Assembly: GCA_033002965.1 (NCBI GenBank)
Contig: JAURVB010000158.1
Coordinates: 25,302 to 89,301 of the forward strand
DNA from: Piper betle
Lineage: Eukaryota; Streptophyta; Magnoliopsida; Piperales; Piperaceae
Direction of reading: 5' to 3'
Length of the DNA: 64,000 bases
Under the pieces are notes generated by a model. It was not told the DNA's origin, ran no database searches, and saw only the letters and a list, made by a program, of their open reading frames with translations. Positions 47,851 through 60,666 of this stretch are shown piece after piece. The stretch's first letter is position 1. Each line of letters starts with the position of its first letter. Both the position numbers and the translations under genes were made by a program.

Positions 47851-48080
47851 TAATTCTTATTTCAAAAATTAGATAATTCACATGTCAATTATGAATGAAA
47901 ATAGATATAAGTTTTTTTCTTTCTTTATTTATTCTCTTTTTTCTTTAAATAAAGAATTTTTCATCTATTTAGAAAGATAGAAATTTCATAAACAATTGCA
48001 ATTATATACCCATTTTATTAGCAATTCCCCTTGAATAATGATTCAAAACTTATCTTGATTCTTGAATTTGGCTTTGATCC

Positions 48081-48098
48081 ATTTGGCTTAATTTGGCA

Positions 48099-48135
<37 letters not shown>

Positions 48136-49550
48136 TTAAATTATGTATGCAAACTGCAAAATCAAGTTTTTTTAACTAATAGTTATGCTATAAACCATAT
48201 TTCTAGGAGGAATTTGGGGATTTCAAGTGGTCCCTTGGGTTTGGCATTGTTCTTAAGTGAGCCTTTGGTGAACTACAGTTGAATATTAGTAGTATTATTT
48301 ATCAGTATTTACTTGGGAATTCATATTATAAGTGTTTTAGTATATGTTTTGAGTAAGAACGGTACTTCATATTACCACACCGTGTTTGGCAAGGGCAAAA
48401 GGAAAAATGAAAAAATAAAAATAAAAAAGGAAAGAAAACACAAAAAGAGTAGATAAGTGCTAAAAATCTTTATTTTTAAATATTTAAACAAAATGAAAAA
48501 AAAGGAAGAAGAAGAAATAAGCTAATAACATGACTTCAAATTGATATTTCCTTATTTTACTCAGTGTTTTGACTTTTTTGAGCGAAAACTTATTTTATAG
48601 AAAAGCTATCTTATTGCGTCCACTTCAAGCCAATCACATTTCTTGCTCACAATTTTTCTTGTTGTATCTACGGAAATGACCAAATAAAAAAGTTGTCATT
48701 CTTTATTTTTCTTTCTTGCTAAATCCCAACTAAACGTATTTATGGACAGGGTTCGACAACTAATTCGCTATTTCCAACATGCCCACCCATATCTATCTAT
48801 ATTTATACTTTAATATATAAAATTGAAGATTTCTAATATTATGGTCTCTTCAAGTATGTGTTAAATATTTTATAATATTATTATTTATTTCCTGTTTAAG
48901 AAAGTATTAGTTTGATTAGGATTTGCTCCATAATTAATTTGTTAAAACATCGCCTATTCAATGGATAGAAGAAGACTAGAAGAGTATGCTACTGCCTTCA
49001 TTTTTTACTCACTTTCGTGGCTAAAAGTAGATGTATTTAATATCTATCAACATTCAAGCGGAACGAGGGAATCCCATTATTAAATTGACGTCAGAGGAAT
49101 ATTTTTCATCTCTGAATTAATCCATCCCTAGAGAGACGGTGTGACCGGGAAACAGAGCAACCATTGCTGCCAGTGAAATTTACATGATTTGAGTTTTGGT
49201 TACTACTCTCGCACATAGTAGGAGAACTTTCCTACAAAATTTGATCAAATGCCCGGAAAATGATAGTAACCAAATTACCATGACAAAGAATCGGCAAATT
49301 CCAACATGTTTTTTTTTCGAACCACAAATTCCAACATGTTGGTACGAGTACAATAAATAAAAACCTTTCTGTTATATGTTCATGGGCGTTTCTTCCCCAC
49401 TTCCACATAATATAATCAGAACTAATCATGCATGGATGGTCCATAGCAACTCTTCAACTTGCTCTCAAATTCAGCAAACCAGTCTGGTCGATCAAAGCCA
49501 TCCAACTATATCTCACAATCAAAAAACACTTCGATAACCACCTAATTATG
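48081..49550. other. AT-rich intergenic DNA
   Basis: A (TA)n run at about 48108-48130; otherwise nothing recognisable. The right end is the 3' flank of the TBL gene. Confidence 0.5.
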
Positions 49551-52005
49551 CTAACGCACCTTGGCAACCCCATCCCGGCAGGATTGGGCAACCTCCATTT
49601 TCATCATATGGAGCAAGATCTCGTTCCATGCATCAACAGGACCCGGCAAGCACCAGTGCACGCAATCGTTGTATATGGTCAAGTTCAGATGCTGCATTCG
49701 CCCAAAAATGCTGGGGTGCCCATCCGGCCTAAGCACCATGAGCTTTGTGGTATCTATCAACTTCAACTTGCGCCCATTCGCCGCCCACTCGTTCTTGGCA
49801 GCATTGAACTCCTCCATCTGAATACTATAGAACATTGAGTGATCCTCGGTCAGTTGAGTCTCGTTGTTCCTATACGGCCTCAATCTCCGACAAGTCCCTC
49901 CTGTGTTCCACTCCCCATTCTCGAAGTGGGAAGGAGCGAACGTCCTCACAAACGTCGTGCCATTGTAGTTTCTAAGTGAATTGATGGCTTTGAAGGCTGT
50001 GTGGAAGGCCTTCTTGTAGCCGAAGAACTTGTCAAAGCGCTTGACACCGATGTCTTCACAGTATAGGCAGCCGATGAACTGGCCCTCCTCGTAGAACATG
50101 AGCGGCCGGAAGAACCAGTGGCCGGCAGAGATGATAACGTAGTCGAATTTGTGGATCTTGCCCGTCCAAGATTCGTCGAATTCATCCAGGTAGAGGTTGA
50201 CGAAATCGGAATGGTGCCTGTCCTCAGGGCGTGGCTTCCTGGTCCTCACCAGATAAGGTGACCAGAAAATTTGCATGGTGAAGTTGTAGTCGGAGTAAAA
50301 CCATTTCTTGTAGTTATCATCTCTTGAGCGAGATACATCCAGCGGCTTGGCGACCTGCGCATTAAATGTTTTGGCATATATTGAGCAGGCCAGTGCAATA
50401 ATTCATCAGTTTGATCAAGATGATGGTGTTGGGTGCAACATTTATATCGACACAAGTTGTACAAAGCTTCAATCAAGACTAGGCCATGTTCAAACCAACT
50501 ATAGTAGACATGTAAATCTTGGGTTATCTTTCTCTCATTGCATCACTTGTCGAGTTGTCGTTTTATTTGAGTCGAGTGAGCAGGAGAACTGTACAACTTA
50601 TTATAAACGACCCTGCTACCCTTTTTTCTCTAACCTAGATATGCATGCTATCTTTGACATATGCTACAAATTTTTCACAAGTTTTTCTTGGAAGGACCCA
50701 TCTTAAACCTAATTCGTTTACTATATTGGACCAGGAGCTAGTAATCACATGGGTGACCAAACGCATCCAGACTTGTACGATTTGTTTTGTAGCCTTGCTT
50801 TTATTCTTTCATTGTCACATACATTGTTGAAAAACTATACATTGCACATGCAGGGTTCGGTCCTGCTGTTGAGTTAAATGTGCAGTTTTGAAATTTGTTT
50901 TCTGCAAATCTTGGCTTGTAGTTCACAGTGAATCACTCTAAAAAGTAAAAACTGCTCAAATGGAGAAAGCAAATGAATTACCCCTGTAAAACATACTTAG
51001 TCATTTACATTTGGGATAAAATTTAGGATTTAACAACCAGATGGCCACTCCTTTGTACAGATCGCACTGCCTTCTTTTTATTGTCATTGCTATTGAAAAG
51101 CCTAGACTACACTGTTCATGTGCACAGTCGCCGCATTAAGAAGCATCAAACGTGGAATCAACCATATAGAAGACACCATGCATTAAATTCGCCGATTCAG
51201 TTTCAACAACTAAAGTGGTTGATGATTCCAAAGACGACAGGTATTCGGATCATTTTTTGGTGGTTGATTCTAACTTGGGAATTAAATGCAAGGAGCTGTT
51301 TCAATATTTCCAACTTCTAATCTGAGTTCGATTCATGTTATGCACAAATGGGTGGGGTGGGTATGCTTGGATCTCATGAAAGAAATGAAAAATCTAACCA
51401 ATAACCCCCATTTAGTTGTTGTCGATGATCACGTCAAGCAACAGAGAGGTAAGTTAGCAACGTACCGGGGAGAGAAGGCATAACAAAGATTGCATATGGT
51501 TCCTAGCCACAGAATCGCCGACAAAAGCCAAAGATCTGTCCTTCATAATTTTCAAGAACTCGTTCGGATTGAAAAGTGGGATCTCGCACGCATCAGGCTT
51601 CCACCTCCACTTCAAATAACCAGTGTCGTTCCTCCCATTCTTCATACAGTTTTGGTGCTCTTGGATGTACCAACAGGTGTCATTCGTATAGTAAGGGCCT
51701 TCCCGGGAAGGAACCCACCCCCCAGAAAACAGATCACAGTCCTTCGCAGCTTCTGCCCTCAAGCTCAACTCACAGACCGACTCTCGGGAAAGCCGAGGCA
51801 GGGAGAAAGACGGCAGTGATCTAGTGAGGAAGGAAGAAGAAGGGAAGGACGGAGGGGAGTCGCCCAAGAGCAGAGCTGTCCTGCTGTGGTAGATGGAGAG
51901 CAGGGGGAAGCCTATGAGAGCCAGTGCAGCGAAAAAGACGAGCTTGGGAGCAAACTTGAGGGGGCTTCTCTTCAGCAACAGAGGCTCCATGGGCCGGAGC
52001 TTCAT
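49551..52005 (-). CDS. Trichome birefringence-like (TBL) O-acetyltransferase
   Basis: Two coding exons: 52005-51466 (180 codons) and 50354-49551 (267 codons plus TAG), joined across a 1111-bp GT-AG intron in phase 0; 447 residues. [20 protein letters not shown] precedes one membrane segment (about residues 25-45; [15 protein letters not shown]), giving a type II Golgi protein. The TBL domain follows: [39 protein letters not shown], the GDS box ([18 protein letters not shown]), and near the end the DxxH box ([16 protein letters not shown]). The GDS Ser and the DxxH Asp/His form the catalytic triad that moves acetyl groups onto cell-wall polysaccharides. The sequence style fits the TBL19-22 group; the exact polymer is not predictable. 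The start was set at the first Met before the membrane segment that preserves the family N-terminus. Confidence 0.94.
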
Positions 52006-52199
52006 GGTAGCATAGCATGGAAGAGACACTGCTAGCTGGGAGGATTCAGATGTGTCGTGTGAGAGGTGGAGGAAGAAAGGAAGGAGCAGACGAATTATTG
52101 TCCGCAGCAGCAGAACTGGCCAGCACGGTACCCCAATACCCAATAAAAAATAAGCACCAGTGACTTTTTCTTTGTTGTTTTTTATTTAATTTTATTTTA

Positions 52200-53000
52200 G
52201 AGGAAATTTTGTGTGTTTATACAAGTAATAAGTGGAATTATAGAATTCTGTGGTCGATTGGGGTACCCGTTAAACTAAATAGATCGGATTGGGTATGTAT
52301 CATCAAATTTGGTTTTAGCAACCCGTTTTATAAAAATCGAATTTTTTCTTAGATATAGGATAATTTAATTTAAATCTTCTTATTATATATATATATAATT
52401 AATATATTTTTAACTTTTTTTGTATTAGCCTATTTAATATCTTTATTTTATAGATAAATATTTTAAATTTAATTTTTTATAATATAATCTGGCTTTAAAA
52501 GATCGAGTTTGAATTTACCTACGAGTTCCTATTAAATTCGGATTTAATAATAAAAATTTAAATAATAAATATTCGAGTTTGACCGGTGATTTTAAGATAA
52601 TTAAGGGGTTTGGTGCTTATAAGCACCTAGTTGTAAGTTTTAACCGGGGTTGAGTTTGCGGGGAAAATGTCGCGGCTCTTTTCACGTTCTGTGTCGGCGG
52701 GGAAAACGAAAAGAATCCAAGGGAGGTGGGATTAGTAATGCTGCTTACTTTATATTATTTTATTTTATTTTATTTTAAATATAAGGATGTGTGGGGACAT
52801 GTATTGTTTGACTAGGACCCCGAACCAAGAGAACTTGCTGCGTCGGTACTCATCATGTAGGGCAGGGCTGCCCAACCTCGGTCTTTCGTCTTGCAAAATT
52901 AATCACTTGCCGTCCAATTTTGGGTGAGCTCGTCCAGCCGGATTGTGTTCTTTGAAGGCGACTACACACTTTGCCAGCTATAATACGGACGAGGTAAGTT
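52200..53000. other. Promoter side of TBL and degenerate repeats
   Basis: The 52240-52620 stretch is an AT-rich degenerate repeat with GGTTTTAGCAACCCG wording. No gene seen. Confidence 0.4.
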
Positions 53001-53493
53001 AGGGGTGTAAACGAGTCACCCCCAAACCAAATTAAGTCAAATAAAAATATTTTTTTAAATTTGACATAATTTTTAATAAATATATTTGAATTTATTTGAG
53101 TGACAGGCAACTCATTCAAAATCCATGATATTTAAATTTGGTTTGTATTTGGTTTACTATATTTTTGAGCTGAACGAATATTTATATTGGCTCGTGCTCA
53201 ATTTATATAAGATCAAAATTTATTTTCTAACATTATATAAGTTTAATGTGACCTCAATAATATTGATAAGTTGAATCAAACCGAATATTTTTTCGAATTT
53301 AAATATATCGAACTCAAATTTCGAACTAAGCCATATCGAACATTTCTCGGTTCAAGCTATGTTTATTATTCAACGAGGTATTAATTTCGAACCGAATATT
53401 TTTTTCGAACACAAAATTAACGAGTACGAGTTCTAAGCCAAATCAAACCGAAAATAAAATACTTGTGAAGTAATTTAGCTTGTTTATACCCCT
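53001..53493 (+). mobile_element. MITE with AGGGGTGTAAAC ends
   Basis: 493 bp; left end AGGGGTGTAAACGAGTC, and the right end read in reverse AGGGGTATAAACAAGCT. The interior is rich in TCGAA/AACTCGA words. GTAAG occurs just outside both ends, but not flush with them, so the target duplication is unclear. The end sequence recalls hAT-type MITEs. A second member is split by a solo LTR at 54474-57947. Confidence 0.6.
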
Positions 53494-53792
53494 ACGTAAG
53501 GAGGGCTGAAAACTTGAATATGTTTATACGTATGGAATGGAACGACTGATTGCTCGCTGATTAGCTTTAAAAACTCTTTAGTTTAGACGAACTGATACCG
53601 GGTACTCAGAAGCGGGTTCACAAGCGGTTGCATCGTCTCTTGCAATTAGTGGACATGATGCAGTTCACGTGAGTGGCACCCATGGCCCCAGCAACAAATA
53701 CTTGGCAGGCATGGTGGGTTGCGCCATAAAGGAGCCCAGGCCCCGAGGAGAAATAACGAGAAAAGTTATGGCCATTAAAGTTTTATATATAT

Positions 53793-54372
53793 ATATATAT
53801 ATATAAAGAGGAGGCTGTAACGGCGGTGCTATAGGGATTAAATCTAACGGCTGAAATATGCCCTACTTTCCCCTTCTCCTGTCGTTGGATTTAATCCAAC
53901 GGCTAGATAAAAAAAAAAACTTTCTGGCATTGCCGCCACCGCCGCTGGCAGACGCGATACCACCCCTGCCCTGTCCGTCGTCGCCCCGCCGGGCGGCGAC
54001 GTAACCCTCGCGGCGACAGTGTAGCAGATCTAGCTGCCCCGCCTCTTCCCCTGCCGGCCCGCTGCCCCGCCGTCGGGCGACACCACTGCCACCCCGTCCC
54101 CCGCCCGCCACCCTGCCGCGCGACGCCCCCCCTCGTCCCCAGCCTGCCACCCCTCGGCCCCCGCCGCCACCCCTGCCACGCCGTCGCCCCCCTGGCCGTC
54201 GCCCCCCGGCCGTCGCCGTGGCCGGGCACCCTTCCCGCCCCCTCCGCTGTCGCTGCTGCGGCGGCGCCGGCAACCCTTTTTTTATCTTGGCCGTTAGATG
54301 CTAATCCAACGGCCAAGATCAAACTCCAGTACAGCCAAGATGGTTGTGCTAGAGTACAGGAATATTATTTCC

Positions 54373-54402
<30 letters not shown>
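53793..54402. repeat. GC-rich repeat framed by (TA)n
   Basis: Framed by TA microsatellites (53790-53808 and 54378-54402). The ends carry GCTGTAACGGCGGTGCTATA and TTGTGCTAGAGTAC-like sequence and two inverted copies of CCGTTGGATTTAATCCAACGG/CCGTTAGATGCTAATCCAACGG-type words. The centre is CCGCC-rich; ORFs on it are compositional. Probably a MITE-like element with a GC-rich core. Confidence 0.4.
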
Positions 54403-54403
<1 letters not shown>

Positions 54404-54473
54404 AGTAGATGCGAAGAATAATATGATTAAGGTATATTTAAAAAAATCAAAAGAATATAAATTTTAGAACCGG

Positions 54474-57400
54474 GATGTAAACAAGTCAAACCTGTAAAAC
54501 CCACGATTTGAGTTAGGGTTTTATATTCGAGAACCGGTCGGGTCGACCGTTATTTTTTTCGAGTTGAGTCAGTTTCAGGACACGTGTACCGAGCCGATGC
54601 CAGTCGCGTGTATGAGCTATGAGGGTCATGCGTACCCAAGTATATGATGATAACGTCATGAACACAACAGAACAGAATGAGTTATCAGATATATGAGAGT
54701 ATGCCAGTCATTTTTTTTATTATTTTTATATATAATGGATCGTAGAATTAGTTTTAGGCCGTTTATTGCGTTAGGATGCGTTACGGGCATTTCGGGTGGG
54801 TTGATAGTCCTAGAGCATATCATTACGATGTTTGGTATTTGTTTGATTTTACGGGATTTTTCCCAATTTTTATGAATTTTTTTAGGATTTAATACGACTT
54901 AGTTATTATACTTGACTCGAGCCGGAGACGAGTCAAGTAATATTTACGAGTTTGCCACCACACACACCCCCGACCTTTTCTCCCCCACGCCCAAACCCTC
55001 GTGCCGCGCCGCCCCTGTTCGCGCGCCACCGCCGCCGCTGTCGGCGCCGCCCGGCCGTCGACCGACGCCGCCCAGCTCGGCGACGCCGTTGCCGTGCTGC
55101 CCCGACCAGGTCCGGCCCCCGTCGGACCGCCGCGACGCGAGGAAGCCACGCCGCGACGCCGCGCCCGCGTTGCGCTTCCGTCACCGATTCCGCCGCCGGC
55201 GACCAGCGCCGCCGCGATCGGTCACTCGCCTCAGCACCCTCAGCCTTCCAGCGACCTTCCCCGACCGGAACGGAGGGCATCGCCGCCCTGGCCGGCCGGA
55301 TTTAGCGACCCAACGCCGCCGCTCTGTTTTAGCCATTTTCCGGCGAGCCGCCACCTCCGTTGGCCGCGTCGACCTCGTAGATGAGTCGGGCTCGCCGAGC
55401 CGGTTCCGAGGGTACCCTACATGACCCCTATCCAGCTAGTAGATACCACCGGCAATAGTCGCCGGAAAACCACCGGAAGTCGCCGGAAAACCGCCAGCAA
55501 CTGCCGGAAAACCGCCGGAAAATCGAAATTTCTGGAATTCGCCAGAATTCACCGGATCTTCCGCGGGGCTCACCCGGTGGAGCCCGATCGAGCTTCGGAC
55601 GCCGAGGAGCGCCGAATTCGAGCTCCGAGACGCGCGACGGAACCCTAACCGTCGCCGATTGCCGACGACGTGAGGTATAATTACCTCCGATTTGATTATT
55701 TAAAGTTGATGATGATTGTTAGCACAACATGCTAGGATTTATGATGTGATTAATGACTAATTAGGGATGAAATGATAAGTTACATGATGAGATTAAGTGT
55801 GAATGAAGGTTCAGCGATCTAATGAGGTAGGAGTCTCAGCATGATAAGTGATCAGGACGTAACTTTGAAAAACGCAATAAAATTGGTATGACTAGGATGA
55901 GTTAGAATTATTTAAATTTATGATTATTTAACTGTTGCTGGATGTTGATGATTGAATTGTGATTGATGTTCATTGTGTTTGATGCATCATTTAGTTAGCG
56001 GGCGTTAGTATTTAGTTTTGATGTGTAGGTACGAAGTAGGAGCTCGCCGCCTAGGCGCGATGACACGTTGGAGCTTCTACCAGGTCCGTTTAGGACTCGT
56101 CTGATTTTAATCTTTTCTATTGTATGTTTGATTTATTGCCTGCAGGACGGGTTAAGTGGCGTTTTATCGGATCCCACTTAACTCGGGCCATTTAATCGAA
56201 CATTTTCCGGATTAATAACCCCTCGAGGATGAGATCCCTCGAGGTTGATTTCGAAAACAAGATCCACCACAAGTTGCCTTCGGGCCTATTATGTAACTCC
56301 CTACCCAAGCCTATATATATATAGTTTTCGTGTTTCTGTGAGACGAGAGATGGAGAAATCGACTGCACGTACCATGCAGAGGATGCCGTGACAGTCAAAG
56401 CGGGCTCTGGATTAGTGCCAGCGGACTGTTCCATTCCCGAGGGATCCTGATAACTCCGCGTTTGAGTTCCTCACACCCGGAGAACGTGGAGGTTTACGGG
56501 TACTGTTTAGTACAGCGCATGTCCGGACTTGTGGTTCAAAGGGTACTAAAGGCGACTGCCTGAGAGTACTCGGCCTTCGTGCTCAAGGCCAGGAGAAATA
56601 TGGAGGTAAGGAGAGGGCTTAGGATAAAGTTTCACGAGAAGTACTGAAAAAGAAGTGCCGAGAGCGGCATAGTACAGCAGCAGATCAGTAAGTTCGGGAT
56701 GCTACCGGGTCTGCAGCCCAGTGGCTCCTCAGTAGTGCCCTTCAGAGTGTTCATGTGGAAGTATGATGGTTTTCTTTCATATGAGAGTTTGCTCTCATAG
56801 CCAGCTTGTTATAGTTATTTTATTTTCCGGACCAGTAACACTTGTTACTGACGTGTTTTTATACTATATGTAGGTAATAATCACGAGTTGGAGGAGCCAG
56901 CTTGGACGGAGGAGCAATGAGGTCTTGTACACACACACATGTTAGATTTCTGAATGTTTAATTTTGTGTTATTATGTTATTATATTGTGAATGACATGTT
57001 CAAATGCATGAGACATGATAGAATGTGAAATGATCAGAGTAGCGCAGCAAAAGTGTGATGGGTTAGGACCCAAAGTTCAGAGAATGATGAATATAATAGA
57101 TTAGAAGTATGTGTGAATGCTATCGTTGCTATACGTATATATGTTTGGATATACGATTTTGACAGGGTGGCCCCTAATTGCATTTTTAGGGGAAATTCTG
57201 TCCCTTTTATTTTATAATTTTTACAAATTTTGATTGTAATTGTGTTGGTGTGAAATTTAGGTTGCATGTCATCCATGTAGTATCATGTTAGGGTTTTATG
57301 AATTTATCCATGCATAACAAGTCGTATTTACATCTTAAGACGCCGAGATTGGATCCGTATGAGTTAGGTTCGGGTTAGCCAACCTAACCGGGGCTGGTAA

Positions 57401-57947
57401 CATGCCGGTTCGGTTCACGAGTGTGAACCGGATTTGGGGTGTTACAAAACCTATTTGTAAGTATTTTATATTTGGCTCGATTCTACTTAGAATTCTTGTT
57501 TGTCAATTTTGTACTCAAAAAAATATTCGACTCGAAATAAAAAGTTGGTTGAATAACGAACAGAGCTTGACCTGATGAGTATTCAGCTCGACTTGGCTCG
57601 AAACTCAAACTCAACTTATTCAAACTCGAAAAAATACTTAGCTTGTTAATATTATTGAGGTCACGTTGAACTTATATAGTATTGAAAAAAAATTAATCCT
57701 ATTTAAGTTGAGCACGAGCCAAGTACAAATATTTGTTCGTCTCTAGCTTGGCTCATGCTCGGCTTTCGAGCTTGGCTCATACTCAATTCGACACGCGCAA
57801 AGGTCAAACATCATAAATTTTGGACGAGTTTAGCTTAACCCATAATGTATCAAAACTCGTTAAGTACTCAAGCAAGTTCAAAATGCCTGTAAAAAATCAT
57901 GTCTAATTCAAAAACATCTCAATTTGGCTCGGCTCATTTACACCCTT
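54474..57947 (+). mobile_element. Second MITE copy, split by a solo LTR
   Basis: The left end GGGATGTAAACAAGTCAAAC (54474-54492) and the right end GGCTCATTTACACCCTT (to 57947) are the two ends of the family at 53001-53493. Between them lies the solo LTR at 54493-57446 plus one copy of its target site. Without the LTR the MITE is about 515 bp, close to its relative. Confidence 0.65.
54493..57446 (+). repeat. Solo LTR, 2954 bp, with AAACC target duplication
   Basis: Begins TGTAA and ends TTACA. AAACC occurs immediately before (54488-54492) and after (57447-57451), a perfect 5-bp target duplication. No retroelement coding domain is inside; a GC-rich block (54950-55660) contains repeated GCCGGAAAACC(G/A)CCGG words. 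Its 3' half matches 20058-21554. The long LTR is of gypsy type by size and style, but no pol is present to prove it. Confidence 0.85.
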
Positions 57948-59688
57948 CCTATTCGCAATTTGTAATTTTGAAGATTTATATTCTCTATATAGTAGGGTTT
58001 TTATAACGATTAAAAATATGAATACACTGTTCCTCCACTCACACCACTCAAGCGGATTGAGAGTCGGGTTGCATAAATCGCCGATTCTGAATCGGAATCG
58101 GCCGATTCCACTCGGATCGAAGGAAATTTGATTCAAAAAACCCATTGAATCGGTTTTCATCTCAATCGGTCTGCCGATTCGGAATCGGCCCAAATTTGGA
58201 CCAATTTCGATTCCGAATCTGACTTCCTCGAAAACCGATTTCGATTCCGATTCTAATTTACGTAACCATGATTGACATGATTGAGAGCATGTTTACAAGA
58301 AAAATGGAAAACAAAGTTTCCCACAAAAAAGTTGTCTTCCACGTTTAATCGGTCCGACCTAATTAAAAACAAATTGATGAATTTAATTATTTGTTTAAAA
58401 ATAATTAATTAAATTAAAAATTATAAGCAATATCCTCATTAATATATTAAATTATATTCTAATAAATATTAGGCGTGAAAGTAACTAGATTAACTAATTA
58501 ATTGAATGATTTTACACAACCCGCGGGAGACCTTTGCAAAGGCTCTTTTACCCCGCAATGAGGCATAGCAACTTTGAAATGGATGATATAGAATTCTAGC
58601 TACATGTCATTAGGGCCACAATTAAGGGGCTCTTAAATAAAATCACGGAGGTTGCAGCTTCTAATCATAGTACCTCAATAATTATCATACCAAATATTTT
58701 AGCCGGTATATGATATATTTAGTTTAATTTAGCTGAACCAAGTTCAACTAGATTTAAAAGTGATATATAAAAATTTTATTAGACATTAGGAACATTTTTT
58801 TCATCAGTAATGAATTAAATACAGGTTAAAATACTATAATTTTCAACTAAAAAATTGGATTTTAGGAAAATATACAGGATTTGAAAAGTAGGATCGGGCA
58901 CTACGATAATTTCATTACTTAAAACAATAATAGCAACTATGTAGAATTATTTTGTGTCTTCTTTTTCTTTTTTTTTATTGAAAAACAAACATTTATGTTA
59001 ACCTTCCCGAAAGGGTGTGTCACCCCTTAAGAAATTTCATTCTTAACGGAAGCAATCCCACAATTAACAAAATTAAGCTTTTGTGGGTCATTAGGAGACC
59101 GAGAAAGTTGCAAAATTTCAGGGCATTCATACTCCAAGGCGGTCTTTTTCAAGCTAAAAAATCCTTTATCAATTACCATTCGTGTACACTTCCCTATTTC
59201 TTCCTGATCATGGCAACTGTTTTTTCTTTGTTAACAAGGTTGAAGAGGAGGAAGATTATGTTCGCTGATTGGTACTTCTTGTGAAACAGATGCCATATGA
59301 GGACTCAAACTAAAAAAAGAAATGGATTCTTGCATACCACTAACAATGCAGGGGAGAATAATATATTCTTGCCTAAATTCGAACCTTTTCTGTTTTTAAA
59401 CCAATTTTTACAAAATATTGATCAGACTCGGTACTTGTAAGTTACAAAATATTGAATTTATTACTTGTGGGAAAAATTGATGGCATGGAACAGGGACTCT
59501 CGAATGAGTTACAAGTTCCGAGTGACACACTTTTTATCATGTTTAATTTTTTAGATGTAGCCTGTTCAGCTTCTTCTCAAATCAGATCAAGATAAACGCT
59601 TAGTTTTTGAGGCTGCAGAGAAAGCCCTGTAGACAACGTCTCTCTCGCAGCAAGGTGTTTAAAACGCAGTGTACCACGGCTGGTATGT
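57948..59688. other. Repeat-derived and AT-rich intergenic DNA
   Basis: 58046-58268 is an AATCGGCCGATTC-rich repeat ending GTAACCATGATT, shared with about 37680-37800. Nothing else is supported. Confidence 0.45.
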
Positions 59689-59689
59689 A

Positions 59690-60318
59690 ATGCATTATCT
59701 GACGGTTTAATCCTGTGAATTGTTGAAATAGTTGGGATATAGCTCATGACCCACGAGTTTTTTCCCATTGACATTTACAAATTACAATGGACTGATAATT
59801 CGGTGAAGAATCCAATCTCTAAGAAGACATTTTTTCTTACGAGTGTCAATCTCTTCTTCCTTTTTAAAACCAAACCTGAGGAACCTCTTTTCTCCTAAGA
59901 TCTGCTCCCAAATTGTCATCCCATTAAAAAAACCACATTATTATCCTTATATAGCCCACGGTCAAAATTTGTTCCCCACCACGCCCTCCTTTTTTCCTTC
60001 CTCCCGTTTGGACGCCGCCGATCATCCTTGCTTCTTGACGCCGCCGTTGCCCTTCACGGAGGAAAGACCGCCAGCATAATCAAAGTTCAACGAATGTTCA
60101 TCAAGCCAAAATGACTGGAAAATGTTGAATTTGTCTATGATTACATCTAAAAAACGTCTTATGTAATAATTAACATCAACATATTTAGAGAACATAAAAC
60201 CACTTACTAAACAAGGTCCATTGTTATTTGTAAATGTCAATAGGAAAAAACTCGTGGGTCATGAGCTATATCCCAAGTATTTCAACAATTCACAGGATTA
60301 AACCGTCAGACAATGCAT
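59690..60318. repeat. Inverted repeat with 103-bp arms
   Basis: Arms 59690-59792 and 60216-60318 are reverse complements with about four mismatches by eye; the spacer is 423 bp. Landmark: CTGACGGTTTAATCCTGTGA and its complement. No target duplication was found at the outer borders (TGGTATGTA versus AAATCGTAG). It could be a foldback/Mutator-type MITE or a hairpin-RNA locus. Confidence 0.85.
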
Positions 60319-60666
60319 AAATCGTAGGTTAGGATTTATTTATATACTTGATGATTAAGATAAGATGGAAAAAGAAGGAGAATATAACATAAGCTGCCAA
60401 TGTGACTACAGGATGCTGACCTCGCTTATCTATACAATGAACGGACATGACTGTTTTGCACGTCTTCGTCTGATCCTGCCTTCTTCTTTTTGTCATTACC
60501 TCAATTATCTGTAGTTAAAGCTTTCTTCCTTCCCCACCCACTCCACCTACAATGATAACCCACTCCCACTTCACATAAAATATCTTTTCATCGGTCACCT
60601 TCTGGGTCGTCAGAGACACAAAACATAATTCTGTATTTGGCTACTTAGCTGAATATGAGGCACTTG

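Larger units (their letters stand above)
46750..48080. other. Nuclear insert of plastid DNA (NUPT), psbI-trnS region, two copies
   Basis: Copy A (about 46757-47270) and copy B (about 47293-47860 and probably on to 48080) are diverged direct repeats. Each holds the psbK-psbI spacer, psbI remains and trnS-GCU in plastid order and orientation. Shared landmarks include AGGTAAATCATAT-like, GGATTGGATTATGAAT, AGAGATCCGCTC, and GAAACTAAAAAGGATCCGAA. Both are decayed, as expected in the nucleus. Confidence 0.85.

Noticed and set aside
49946..50185. 79-codon Ser/Thr-rich minus-strand ORF
   Set aside because: Other-frame shadow of TBL exon 2.
51490..51824. Plus-strand ORFs of 82-109 codons
   Set aside because: Antisense to TBL exon 1.
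53863..54322. Two overlapping minus-strand ORFs of about 138 codons, Gly/Arg-rich
   Set aside because: Overlapping frames in a CCGCC-rich repeat core; compositional.
54912..55424. 170-codon plus-strand ORF, Pro/Arg-rich
   Set aside because: Inside the solo LTR; open on all frames of the GC-rich block.
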